In this document: one piece after another, positions 18,301 through 26,937 of the stretch
Layout: each line of letters begins with the position of its first letter
Position numbering within the stretch: the stretch's first letter is position 1
Assembly (NCBI RefSeq): GCF_000172555.1
Contig: NZ_ABOX02000002.1
Location: 124,001-188,000 of the forward strand
Length of the DNA stretch: 64,000 nt
Direction: 5' to 3'
Origin: Pedosphaera parvula Ellin514
GTDB lineage: Bacteria; Verrucomicrobiota; Verrucomicrobiia; Limisphaerales; Pedosphaeraceae
The notes under the pieces: generated by a model
What the model saw: the letters and a program-made list of their open reading frames with translations, nothing else
Databases searched by the model: none
Told to the model about the DNA's origin: nothing
Made by a program: the position numbers and the translations under genes

Positions 18301-20568
18301 GAGTTGTTCCTGCCAATACATCGGATCGCAGGCCTGTTCTGGCTTGATCCAATCACCGGTTACGCTCGATAGATAGGGAATTCGCGGAGGCCTCAATTTC
18401 ATTTCCTTCAGCATATTAAGGCAGATTTCCTCCGCAGCCTTGGAATCGGAGCCATTGGAAACGTAATAATTCTCAACCAATTCACAAGCAATTCCCCGCT
18501 CGAGGAACTCCTGCTGCAAACGCTCGAGGCAGCTCCGTGAACCACAAAGTTCACATTCGGCACGGGTGTTTATGGCAGCCAGGTGCACTGAGTCGTTTAG
18601 ATGCGTTGCAATCTCCGGCTCGGACATTTGGACGGCCAGCGTCGCAGCATCACCTGATTGCTGAATGATCCGCCCCCGGACGGCTGCCATTATCAACGCG
18701 TCATCGAGGGAAAGAACTCCCGCAAGATGGGCAGCTACAATCTCTCCCAAGCCATGGCCGATCATAGCCCGGGGTTTCACCCCCCAGCTTATCCAGAGCT
18801 TGGCCAGTGCATATTCAATTATGAACAGGGCAGGTTGCGCAATGCAGGGCTGCTCGATTTGCTTGCGGGCCGTTGTGGCCTCTTCGGGAACCGGAAATAG
18901 CACGTTGCGCAAATCAATTCCAATGTGCGGAGTGAGCATCCGGGCGCAGCAATCCACATGCTCTCGAAATTCAGATTCATGTTCATAGAGTTCCAAACCC
19001 GTGTTCACCTGGGTCATTCCTCGCCCGGGCAGCATGAACACGATGGAAGGGGCCCCACCATTTAGCACATTATTTGTAGAGACATATTCGTTATTCAGCG
19101 TTTGCAGGAACTCGATGGCTTCGCGGTTGTCTCTGCAGATTACCATCCGTCGATGGTTGAATTCGTGACGTCCGGTTTGCAAGGTATAGGCTGTATCGGC
19201 GAGATTTTGATCGGCATGGTGACTAATAAAATCGGCCAGCTCCGCCGAGGCAGATTCCATTGCTGCAGCATCCCCGGCCGAGAGCAAAAGAATTTGGAAT
19301 GGACGCGATGCACCCGAGCTTTCCACGGTCGGAGCTTCCTCTAGAATGATATGCGCGTTAGTGCCGGCAACCGAAGCGTTCACCGCTGCCCGCCTGGGCG
19401 CTTGCCCCTGCTTCCACTCGGTAAGCGCATGATTCAAATAGAAAGGAGTTTGTGCCAAATCAAATGTTAACGTGAAAGGTGCCGGGCATGCGCATGGTGG
19501 AATTTGTTTATTGTGCAACGCCAGCGCAGCACGGATCAAACCTGCCATGCCAGCTGCTCCATCCATTTCACCCATGCCTTCCCTGATTGAGCCCAGAGCA
19601 CAAAATTCCCTGATACTGGTGTCTTGAAGCAGGCTGCGGCTCAATTCAGCCAGCCCGCCTTGTGAAAACGGGGATGAGATAATGTCATCGACCTCAATAT
19701 AACCAAGTGCTTCCGAGGTAATACCTGCCATTTCTTGTGCGAGAGCAATGCAGACCGACTGGGCTGTTTCCTGAGAATCGTTGCCATCCCCGTCCTCTCC
19801 TCCACCACAAATGCTGGCGAACCCTCTCACCACTGCATAAATATGATCCCCTTCCGAGAGAGCCTCCGGTAGCCTTTTTAGCACGATGACTCCCGCTTCT
19901 TCACCGGTTGGAGCAATCGCAGAACGCCCAAGGGAGTTCCGAGCATGGTTATCAAAATGCCTTGGACCTTCTCCGGCGATAAAATCACTCGTTGGTTCCC
20001 ATTTAGAAGCTACAGCACCAGCCAGCGCCAGGTCGCATTGGTGTGTGAGTAGATATTGGCACGCCAAAGCAACGGCAATCAACGAGGAGGTTGGACCGGT
20101 TTCCACGCACATCCCAGGCCCTTGTAACCTTAGTGCTTTAGCAACGAGCTTTGGTAATTCCTTCACGCTAATGGAGGGAAGCAAACCATATACAGCGCGT
20201 CCTCTGTCCGAACCACCTGCTTTGGCGAGGTCCGGCGCAAGATGCGTGCTCAAGTTGCCAAATACTCCAATGAGGGTATCCTCACGCTCGGGAGCATATC
20301 CGGCATCTTCGAGAGCTTCGGAGGCGCACTCGAGAAATGTTCGTTGTTGCGGATGGGTTTCTTCCTTCTCCTGACTGCTCAGGCCAAAGAATGAGGCATC
20401 GAACAGGCGGGCTCTTTTTAGCTGATCGGTGTGAGCGTAAAAACCGGCATCTGGCTTGCACCCCTTGCATGAATAATTCCAAAATTCCTGAATGTTAGCA
20501 GCGTTGGGGAATCGACCGGCCATGCCGATGATTGCGATGTCTTCTGCTGGTTGTGCCAATTGACTCAT
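15349..20568 (-). CDS. hybrid PKS/NRPS: degenerate KS-AT, then C, truncated A, PCP
   Basis: 1739 aa in one intact frame. Residues 8-413 are a ketosynthase by overall sequence (IAIIGMAGRFP, linker GTNAHIILEEAP), but the active-site Cys is Pro159 (VETGPTSSL for VDTACSSSL), the HGTGT motif is absent (VDDIISSPF near 293), and the GH motif His is Glu334. Residues about 505-790 are an acyltransferase fold (LPGRG, YWQEQLHSPIRF) whose nucleophile motif GHSxGE is GHGLGE (Gly606) and whose later His motif is missing. A Ser/Pro-rich linker (850-980) leads to a condensation domain (about 985-1420) with intact HHLICDG (1117-1123). An adenylation domain is present only as its C-terminal part (about 1450-1640; A1-A6 missing). 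PCP 1655-1725 has Ser1685. The KS and AT probably cannot catalyse; they may be scaffolds. No ACP. Starts 7 bases after the preceding stop. Confidence 0.92.
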   Translation of the reverse strand: MSQLAQPAEDIAIIGMAGRFPNAANIQEFWNYSCKGCKPDAGFYAHTDQLKRARLFDASFFGLSSQEKEETHPQQRTFLECASEALEDAGYAPEREDTLIGVFGNLSTHLAPDLAKAGGSDRGRAVYGLLPSISVKELPKLVAKALRLQGPGMCVETGPTSSLIAVALACQYLLTHQCDLALAGAVASKWEPTSDFIAGEGPRHFDNHARNSLGRSAIAPTGEEAGVIVLKRLPEALSEGDHIYAVVRGFASICGGGEDGDGNDSQETAQSVCIALAQEMAGITSEALGYIEVDDIISSPFSQGGLAELSRSLLQDTSIREFCALGSIREGMGEMDGAAGMAGLIRAALALHNKQIPPCACPAPFTLTFDLAQTPFYLNHALTEWKQGQAPRRAAVNASVAGTNAHIILEEAPTVESSGASRPFQILLLSAGDAAAMESASAELADFISHHADQNLADTAYTLQTGRHEFNHRRMVICRDNREAIEFLQTLNNEYVSTNNVLNGGAPSIVFMLPGRGMTQVNTGLELYEHESEFREHVDCCARMLTPHIGIDLRNVLFPVPEEATTARKQIEQPCIAQPALFIIEYALAKLWISWGVKPRAMIGHGLGEIVAAHLAGVLSLDDALIMAAVRGRIIQQSGDAATLAVQMSEPEIATHLNDSVHLAAINTRAECELCGSRSCLERLQQEFLERGIACELVENYYVSNGSDSKAAEEICLNMLKEMKLRPPRIPYLSSVTGDWIKPEQACDPMYWQEQLHSPIRFSEGLEKLHNQERCILLEVGPGRTLSIFASQHLTCGNELLPGSQQQGIEISQMETAGMLRTLGQLWLAGTEINWKGFYSQERRQRASLPTSPFKKQPLEAEAIESKPDFSSRPKASAPPLMQSTIQSPTKRNPFTSSIRVDKLESFDAFANRPVSKSGDSSPLPRTSQGKTSRPEESTFHARPEIDSEQDHLSGGKRMEPHSSAQPRVHSEHLQAAKRTESSKTLPLTEGQREIWYGVQRADGVSCAFIQSVMIQLQGELNVPVLLDTMEWLVERHEALRITFSPVGDVQFIHAAGPVQMPIMDLSPLSMEAQREQLSKLQRDAVTEQFDLVNGPMFRMRLIKLGPETHTLLLAVHHLICDGSSLGILLQELGERYSFQATAQSDPCETPLGFGKFIMDQEITRQGPSRARAEAFWLEQYSGGAPVMELPADFVRPKKRNFMGGSQSMPLDGSLCQALKDLSKKQRCTLFTTVLAGYYLLLHRLTGQAEIVVGLPMTSRSGKSEERLVGHCVNFLPLRLNIEGNPVLSEYLGQVRNLMLSAHEHQNYTLGSLLQKLNLPRESNRMPLVSVMFNLNWVREVLALEGLDTKVAPNPYCYSQFDVSFSLTECQGQLEMDCHYSAELFKAETIQRWFNHFATLLLEMTRHPDRRIGQLSVLSITEQKELVQDWRPSSETIESLPQTQQPNLQHALGRIDLNAVAGFYVLDGYGELCPIGVRGELFIGCSEEARLGIQPQSEQVKCLPNPIQQDQSDRVYSTGLRARYLPGGELDILGRMDQEVQAQLNGHRVDLARLKLALEEHPAVSESFSLVQKGTNSQDCIVSYVVGRSSSSITANDLRSFLQSRLPALMVPTGFVFLQTLPLTTTGKVDCDALPKVEFNRSEEPAKLAAPFSPTEQKLASIWCEVIALTEIGRDDNFFDLGGHSVLLTQVITRVRKEFGVELTLRHMFESPTIGELASVIDAQLIQPVQEGKVTAQLE

Positions 20569-20575
20569 AGGAGAG

Positions 20576-23500
20576 TTACTGTTTTATATGTTTTCTCAAG
20601 GCAAGGGCCTGTCGTTGGCGCAAAGCCCGTTGCTTCATCTTGCTTAATGAGTTGGAGCTCCTGCTTAGCTCAACGATGTATTTTGCCAGGGCGGCGATAT
20701 TGGAGACCTGAAAGAATTTGCTGAGTGGAATCTGTAAATTGAGTTGCTCACAAACTCTCGCGTGTGCCTCAACCAGCATCAGTGAATTACCTCCCAGGTC
20801 GAAAAAATCATCTCCAGTCCCTATTTGTTCGATGTGAAGCAGTTCCTGCCAGATTGCGGCAATACATTTCTCCATGTGCGTCTGTGGAGGGACGTGCAGA
20901 GATTCTGAAGCATGCCTCAGCTCCGGCGTGGGCAAAGCCTTCCGATCAATTTTTCCATTGGGGGTAAGCGGCAAGGCATCCAATTGGAGCAATATCGAAG
21001 GGACCATATACTCGGGGAGTTTGGTTTTAAGAAAGCGGCGTAATTCCATGGCCTGAAATTCCTGGCTGGGTTTGGCCACGCAGTATCCCACCAGTCGCTT
21101 ATCGTTGGGACGAGCCTCCCAGACTGACACGACACTTTCCTTGATGCTGGGGTGCTGTCCCAAAGCAGCTTCTATTTCGCCCAGCTCAATGCGGAAGCCG
21201 CGCAACTTCACCTGATGGTCCAATCGTTCCAAATATTCAATCTTCCCATCGTGTCGATACCGGGCAAGATCCCCGGTCCGGTATAATCGGTTTGAAGTGG
21301 TCTTAAATGGATGTTGAATAAAGCGCTCTGCGGTAAGTTCCGGGCGATTCAAATAACCACGTGCCACGCCGGCACCTCCAATGAAGAGTTCACCGGCGAC
21401 TCCTACCGGCACCGGTTGAAGGTGTGCATCGAGTATATAAATTTCAGTGTTGGCAATCGGCCTTCCAATGGACATGAGGTCGTCCTCCCGTGTGACCGAA
21501 TGGGTGGTAGACCAGATCGTTGTTTCGGTGGGACCATACATATTCAAGAGTTCCCCAAAACCTGCAATTTTTTCCACCAGTGTGGGAGGTAAAGGTTCAC
21601 CTCCGAACAAAAACTTTTTTACATTTCGTAACGCAGCGGCGGTTTTTGGTTCTTCAAGCATTATTCCGGCCAGTGATGGGGTGCATTGCAGGTGTGTGAC
21701 TCCATATCGAAGGATCTGCTCAGGAATAGTATACTTATGTTCGATGGCGGCTGCTCTGTTTGGGGGAATCGCCTTTGTGTGTGCGCCAGCGGCATCATCC
21801 CCTTGGATCACCGCCTTGAATCCGCATGATAAGGTCCAGAAGAGTTCGAGCACGGATATATCAAAGGAAATGCTGGTCAGAGCCAGCCAGACGCCCGGCT
21901 CACGCCCGATGACGCGGTCCATTCCTGCGAAGAAGTTCACCACATTGCAATGTCGCACCATGACCCCTTTCGGTTTGCCAGTGGATCCCGAAGTGTAAAT
22001 GACATAAGCGAGGTTTTCCGGGGTGACTACTGCTTTTAAGTCAGATTGGAGAGAAGCCTCCGTTGTTGCTTCTACTTCGCTTCCATTGGGTGGAATTTGA
22101 GCAGTGAGATTTTGGTCGAGGGAGATGACTTTCGCGGTTGTAGGTGGAAGCATCGCGAGCAGGGTTGGTTGAGTCAATAAAACCGGAACTTGTGCATCTT
22201 CCAGCATGAAGGCCAAACGCTCCGGTGGGTTGCTCGGTGCCAAAGGGACATAAGCCCCTCCAGCCTTGTGAATGGCATAAAGCCCAACAATCATCTCCAG
22301 AGACCGGTTCATGAACACACCCACACGCACATCCGGTCCGACACCACACTCCTGCAATTCGCGCGCAAGTTTATTGGCCTTTAGATTTAGCTGCTGGTAG
22401 GTAAGGTGCTTGTCTTCATAAACTGCAGCCACCGCTTCCGGTGTGCGGTGCACTTGCTCTTCGAAAAGGTGGTGAACGCATCTGGATGTGGCGTAATGCG
22501 CTTGAGTGTCATTCCATTCGACTAACAACTGATATGTCTCTGCTTTGGTCAGCAGGGGCAGGCGGCTGATGGCCTCGTTCGGATCGGCAATAATTCCCTC
22601 CAGCAAGGTTTGAAAGTTTCCGAGCATCCTGAGAATTGTTGCTCCCTCGAATAAATTCGGATTGTATACGAAACTACCGATCACGCCATACTTCTGCTCC
22701 CGAAGTGCAAGCGTCAAATCATAGAGCATCGTATTGTTATTAGTTGGCAGGGGAACCATGCTTAGGCCTGGATGCTCCAAGGGAAAAGGAAGGGCACTTT
22801 CGAAATGAAACATCACCTGAAATATTGGAGAACGGCTGATATCCTGGTCTAAATGAAGTGCTTCAAGCAGATTTTCAAAACGTAAATCTTGATTACCCTC
22901 CGCTTCTGAAACCACCTGGCATACCTGATCCAGTATGGCCTTGAAGCTTTGGTCCCCTGACAACTGGGTCCGAAAGACCAGTGTGTTTTCAAAAGGCCCT
23001 ATTAACCGATCCGTTTTCTCATTGCGTCCCGAGACTGGTGAGCCAACAAGGATGTCTTCCTGACCGCTCCAGCGGTGAAGCAATATTTGAAAAGCTGCCA
23101 GCAGCACCACCCGTAAGGTGGTGTGCAGACGCTGGGCAAGAGCTTTCAGCGGGCCACAAAGATCACTGTGCAAGGCAAAGCGGTGCTGCGCACCGGCATA
23201 TGTCTGTATTGTTGGCCGTGAGTTATCCGTCGGCAGATCGATCGCTGGAAGTTTCCCCTTTAGCTTACGTTTCCAATATGCCAGTTGGTTTCCCAAGATT
23301 TCATCCTCCTCCCCTAACATCAAAACAGCAGAATCATAATAACCAAAAGGCACATCCGGCAGAGAACCTGGACGATGCTGAGTATAGGCCCGGTAGAGTG
23401 TTGCCAACTCCTGATGCAGAATTTGGAAGGACCGTATATCGGCTGCCAGCTTATGCGTGGTCAGCAAAAGCAAGTGCTCCTCTGGTGCGACACGCAATAT

Positions 23501-23923
23501 CCTGGCCCGCAGCAATAAGTCCCGGCTGAGATCGAAGGGTTGGCACGACTCCGTCGCCATGATTTCGTTGGCGCGTACACCGTGTTCATGGTGTGGGAGT
23601 TTGCTTAGGTCTTCAATCGGCACGTTCAGCGCCAGCGCTGGAGCGATCGAAATAACGGGCCGCCCTTTATTAGTGTAAACTTTTGTTCCTAACACTTCGT
23701 GGCGCTGAACAATGTCGCTCAGGCTCTGTATCAAACATGCGAGATGCAGCAAGCCCTCCAGTTTAAGTACGGACGAAAGGTTATTGAATGCCTGGCCGGG
23801 ATAAAGTTGTTCAAGCATCCATAGTCGCTTTTGCGCGGGGGAGAGCACAGGTTGACCAACTAGTTTCTTCGCGAGCCGTGTATTACCTAACAGGCGAGCT
23901 GCAGTGTTCGCTACATTACTCAT
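20576..23923 (-). CDS. non-ribosomal peptide synthetase module C-A-PCP, probably glycine-activating
   Basis: 1115 aa. Condensation domain about 25-460; its HHxxxDG motif reads HKLAADI (157-163), so the second, catalytic His is Lys and the Gly is Ile: condensation activity is doubtful. Adenylation domain about 475-1000 with YTSGSTGKPKG (A3), SFDISVLELF (A4), NMYGPTETTIW (A5), YRTGDLARY (A7) and PNGKID with Lys993 (A10). The pocket residues read by eye are DILQLGMIW plus Lys, close to the glycine code DILQLGLIWK known from cyanobacterial synthetases; glycine is therefore a fair prediction. PCP about 1010-1085 with Ser1047 in GGNSL. A basic C-terminal tail follows (about 1090-1115). Lies between the GNAT gene and the KS-AT hybrid gene, on the same strand. 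Confidence 0.93.
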   Translation of the reverse strand: MSNVANTAARLLGNTRLAKKLVGQPVLSPAQKRLWMLEQLYPGQAFNNLSSVLKLEGLLHLACLIQSLSDIVQRHEVLGTKVYTNKGRPVISIAPALALNVPIEDLSKLPHHEHGVRANEIMATESCQPFDLSRDLLLRARILRVAPEEHLLLLTTHKLAADIRSFQILHQELATLYRAYTQHRPGSLPDVPFGYYDSAVLMLGEEDEILGNQLAYWKRKLKGKLPAIDLPTDNSRPTIQTYAGAQHRFALHSDLCGPLKALAQRLHTTLRVVLLAAFQILLHRWSGQEDILVGSPVSGRNEKTDRLIGPFENTLVFRTQLSGDQSFKAILDQVCQVVSEAEGNQDLRFENLLEALHLDQDISRSPIFQVMFHFESALPFPLEHPGLSMVPLPTNNNTMLYDLTLALREQKYGVIGSFVYNPNLFEGATILRMLGNFQTLLEGIIADPNEAISRLPLLTKAETYQLLVEWNDTQAHYATSRCVHHLFEEQVHRTPEAVAAVYEDKHLTYQQLNLKANKLARELQECGVGPDVRVGVFMNRSLEMIVGLYAIHKAGGAYVPLAPSNPPERLAFMLEDAQVPVLLTQPTLLAMLPPTTAKVISLDQNLTAQIPPNGSEVEATTEASLQSDLKAVVTPENLAYVIYTSGSTGKPKGVMVRHCNVVNFFAGMDRVIGREPGVWLALTSISFDISVLELFWTLSCGFKAVIQGDDAAGAHTKAIPPNRAAAIEHKYTIPEQILRYGVTHLQCTPSLAGIMLEEPKTAAALRNVKKFLFGGEPLPPTLVEKIAGFGELLNMYGPTETTIWSTTHSVTREDDLMSIGRPIANTEIYILDAHLQPVPVGVAGELFIGGAGVARGYLNRPELTAERFIQHPFKTTSNRLYRTGDLARYRHDGKIEYLERLDHQVKLRGFRIELGEIEAALGQHPSIKESVVSVWEARPNDKRLVGYCVAKPSQEFQAMELRRFLKTKLPEYMVPSILLQLDALPLTPNGKIDRKALPTPELRHASESLHVPPQTHMEKCIAAIWQELLHIEQIGTGDDFFDLGGNSLMLVEAHARVCEQLNLQIPLSKFFQVSNIAALAKYIVELSRSSNSLSKMKQRALRQRQALALRKHIKQ

Positions 23924-24146
23924 TTACTTGATAACTTTGCCTGCGCAGGGAGATCTTAATTTGAAAAGCTACAAATCAAACACCCCGCATGGCAGCTGAC
24001 ATCCTTTTTGAAGGTCCCTCTGAAATGAACCAAAGTATTCCACACTAGCTCAACCACGTTTATACGGCAGGTAGGCCAGAACCCCGCTTTAACCGAATAA
24101 CAAACCCAAAACATATAATGGACCAATTCTCCGTGTTTGAATTTCA

Positions 24147-25145
24147 TTAGACAGGCTGATCCGTTTCGCAACCTCTTCGCCTTGAAAAAGGTGCTTCCGT
24201 TTTTTTACAAAAATGAACAGTGGTGGCTTTTTTAAAATAAGCGATTTCCATATCCAAAAATCGCGCACCCATGGAGCGATACATCGTGCTGGGAATGGAG
24301 TTATCCTTCGAAACAGTCAAAATAATTCTCCGTGCGCCTCCAGCACCGATGACAGAGGAAAATCGTCTGAACAATTCTCTTCCAAAACCGTGTCCGCAAA
24401 AGGAGGGATGTACCGCCAGTTGTTCCAGGTAAAGAGCCCTAGCCTTGGGCCATACACATCCAAGTGCCATGCCAACTGCACGGTTATCGGCGCCCAAACA
24501 GGCAATCCAGGAATTCCTAACATCGCAGTAGGGTGATTCAACGAACTTCGAAACGTACTGCTGGCAGAATGCCGGGGTCCTGTAGTGTTCAAAAAAGACT
24601 CCATCCACTGTGTTCCAATAGGCCTTAAAAAGGAGTTCTGACAACTCCTGCAGGCTGGCTGGTGTAATGTGGAAATTATCCAGGCGTATGAAATTCACAC
24701 CTTGCGGGCAGGACGCTTCCGGTGCCTTGCTCGTGAGTTCCAAGAGTTGTCTTTCCATTTGCTGGAAGCCTTCTCCTAACAAGACTTGATGAATCTTTGC
24801 ACCAGGGGAAATCCACAGCTCAACACAATGTGAATTGGATTGGGGCACGGCTTTGAGATATTCAGCAATCAGCAATTCAACGGCATTTCCGGCCGCCCAG
24901 GTCTGCTCAAAATAGAACTCCGCTGTAACTAAACCAGGAACCGTTGGGGAGACATTCCAGGTGAGTGCAGCGGCAGGTAGGTTGTTTTGAAAACAGATGA
25001 TTCCACTGCCAGCCAGTAATAAACTCGGAAACGCCTTGCCGACAAATTCCTGCTTGAAAGGTGGCAAGGAAGCTCGATAGCTCTCATAGAGTTGCCGCAA
25101 GGCATCCGGAACCTCGCGGGAGTCACGAATATGAAAGTGTTCCAT
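24147..25145 (-). CDS. GNAT-family acyltransferase within the NRPS cluster
   Basis: 332 aa. The C-terminal half (about 150-305) is a GNAT fold: beta-4/alpha-3 region LEQLAVHPSFCGHGFGREL (240-258) matches the acetyl-CoA pyrophosphate-binding motif Q/R-x-x-G-x-G/A, and YRSMGARF near 290 is the usual C-terminal motif. The N-terminal half looks like a second, diverged GNAT half (FQQMERQL near 127 mirrors the end of such a fold). It lies between the two NRPS genes upstream and downstream and is co-directional, so it may acylate the peptide or load an acyl starter onto a carrier protein, as GNAT-like domains do in curacin-type pathways. That role is inferred from context only; self-resistance acetylation is the other option. 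Confidence 0.85.
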   Translation of the reverse strand: MEHFHIRDSREVPDALRQLYESYRASLPPFKQEFVGKAFPSLLLAGSGIICFQNNLPAAALTWNVSPTVPGLVTAEFYFEQTWAAGNAVELLIAEYLKAVPQSNSHCVELWISPGAKIHQVLLGEGFQQMERQLLELTSKAPEASCPQGVNFIRLDNFHITPASLQELSELLFKAYWNTVDGVFFEHYRTPAFCQQYVSKFVESPYCDVRNSWIACLGADNRAVGMALGCVWPKARALYLEQLAVHPSFCGHGFGRELFRRFSSVIGAGGARRIILTVSKDNSIPSTMYRSMGARFLDMEIAYFKKATTVHFCKKTEAPFSRRRGCETDQPV

Positions 25146-25182
25146 ACACTTTTATTTTTTATAGGGTTCCTTCCGGGCTTTA

Positions 25183-26937
25183 TCAAAGCATCCGGTTTGC
25201 ATCCTCATCGCCAAGCGAATCAATTTCCGCAATTAACATTTTCTCGATTACCTCGGCCAGACCCGCGATTGTAGGTACTTCAAAAGGAAGCTCCATGGGA
25301 AGATTCACCTTGAAGGCCGCACGCACACGCACCACTACCTGCATGACCAAAAGCGAATGACCGCCAAGTTCAAAGAAATTGTCCTGCCGGTTGATCCCTT
25401 CCATGCCCAATACCCGTTCCCAAATATTTGTCAGAGATTTTTCTATTGATCCCCGCAATGCAGGAGCCTCCTGGTTAAGCGGTTTGTGCGAGTTGGCATC
25501 CACACGACGATTGATCGGTGGGCTTGGGTTTAAGTTCCTCCCTTCAGGAGGATTTGCTCGCGCTGGCATCATCGCTGCCAATTCAGAGAGCTGTCGATCG
25601 GGATTGGCAACTGCCGCAGCTAGAACTGGAGGAAACAATGAGGCCAATTGCCTGATGGTTTCCGCCTCAAACAAATCAGTGTTATACTCAATTCGTCCTT
25701 GAAGACCCTTTCCGGCTTCCCACCATTCTACAAAGAGGTCGACCTTGGCTGTATTGCTGTCCACGAAAATAGGATGGCATTCCAGCCCGGGCAATCGGAG
25801 ATGAATTGGTCCTCGTTGAAATGTAAACACCACTTGTACGAAAGGATTCCGGCTCGAACCTTGCTGGGGTCTCATCTCTTCGAGCACTTTTTCAAAAGGC
25901 ACCTCCTGATGAGCAGTAGCAGAGAGGACAATTTCTTTCACACGTCCAAGAAATTCCCAAAATGTTGGATTCCCGTGGGCATTTACACGTAAGACGAGCA
26001 TGTTAAGTAAAAACCCGATCAAACGCTCCAGTTCTTCGCGATTGCGGTTTATCGCGGGCGTTCCGACCACCATGTCCGTGTGACCACTCCAACCGTGCAG
26101 CATTACTTGAAATATTGAGAGAAGTAGTATGAATGGGGTGACCCTTTGCTGGTGGCATAAGGTTTTCATGGGACTGCAAAGATCGTGCGGGATTTCCATG
26201 TAAATTGTTGCCCCATTGAAAGTCTGGCGGATCGGCCGGGGGCGATCCGGCCTTATCTGCCAGGCAGGCAATTCTCCCTCCAGTTGATTGCGCCAGAATT
26301 GAAGTTGCGTTCGGAACCGCTCGCTCTGAACTTCCTGCCTTTCCCACGATGAGTATTCTCCAAACTGCATGCGCAAAGGCCGCAAAGGTGATGGTTCATT
26401 CGCTACAAACGACGCATACAGAGTCTCGAGTTCCCAGGAAAATATTCCAAACGACCATCCATCCGCAGCAATGTGGTGTAAAACGATGATAAGCACATGG
26501 TCCCCTTCATCCATGTTAATAACAGTCGCACGTAACAACACGGGATGGCTCAGCAGAAAGGGTTGTCTTACTTCAACACGGACTAAATGCTGGAGATCAG
26601 CCTCCCGCTCCTCCCGGGCATGGAACTGCAAGTCAATGGTCCGCACTCTAAAATTGATTTGAGGGGCTACCAGCTGCCGCAATTCGTTTCCTACAAGTTT
26701 GAAGGAGGTGCGCAGCACCTGATGACGGTGGATAATTTCATTCAGGCTTTGCTCCAGAGCTGGCACATCGATATGGCCTCTTACACGGGATACCGCCGGC
26801 AGGTTATAAGTGGCTGATTGGGGCTCCAACTGTTGAACAAACCATAATCGTTCCTGGGAATAGGAAGCAGGGTAATTAAGAGTCGCAGCTTGCGGATCTA
26901 TTAAGGCTGAAATGGCGGAATCATCGGGCTCAAGCAT
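25183..26937 (-). CDS. NRPS C-PCP protein lacking an adenylation domain
   Basis: 584 aa, first gene of the NRPS operon. Condensation domain about 22-445 with a complete HHIAADG motif (154-160); a linker of about 55 residues rich in Pro and Asn; then a PCP (about 500-570) with the carrier Ser at 528 (FFELGGHSLLV). The 500-residue adenylation domain that normally lies between is absent with no frameshift or remnant, so this is a true two-domain protein. Its carrier must be loaded by another protein (a free A domain elsewhere, the A domains of the neighbouring modules, or the GNAT protein 37 bases downstream). Position suggests the loading or first elongation step. Confidence 0.92.
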   Translation of the reverse strand: MLEPDDSAISALIDPQAATLNYPASYSQERLWFVQQLEPQSATYNLPAVSRVRGHIDVPALEQSLNEIIHRHQVLRTSFKLVGNELRQLVAPQINFRVRTIDLQFHAREEREADLQHLVRVEVRQPFLLSHPVLLRATVINMDEGDHVLIIVLHHIAADGWSFGIFSWELETLYASFVANEPSPLRPLRMQFGEYSSWERQEVQSERFRTQLQFWRNQLEGELPAWQIRPDRPRPIRQTFNGATIYMEIPHDLCSPMKTLCHQQRVTPFILLLSIFQVMLHGWSGHTDMVVGTPAINRNREELERLIGFLLNMLVLRVNAHGNPTFWEFLGRVKEIVLSATAHQEVPFEKVLEEMRPQQGSSRNPFVQVVFTFQRGPIHLRLPGLECHPIFVDSNTAKVDLFVEWWEAGKGLQGRIEYNTDLFEAETIRQLASLFPPVLAAAVANPDRQLSELAAMMPARANPPEGRNLNPSPPINRRVDANSHKPLNQEAPALRGSIEKSLTNIWERVLGMEGINRQDNFFELGGHSLLVMQVVVRVRAAFKVNLPMELPFEVPTIAGLAEVIEKMLIAEIDSLGDEDANRML

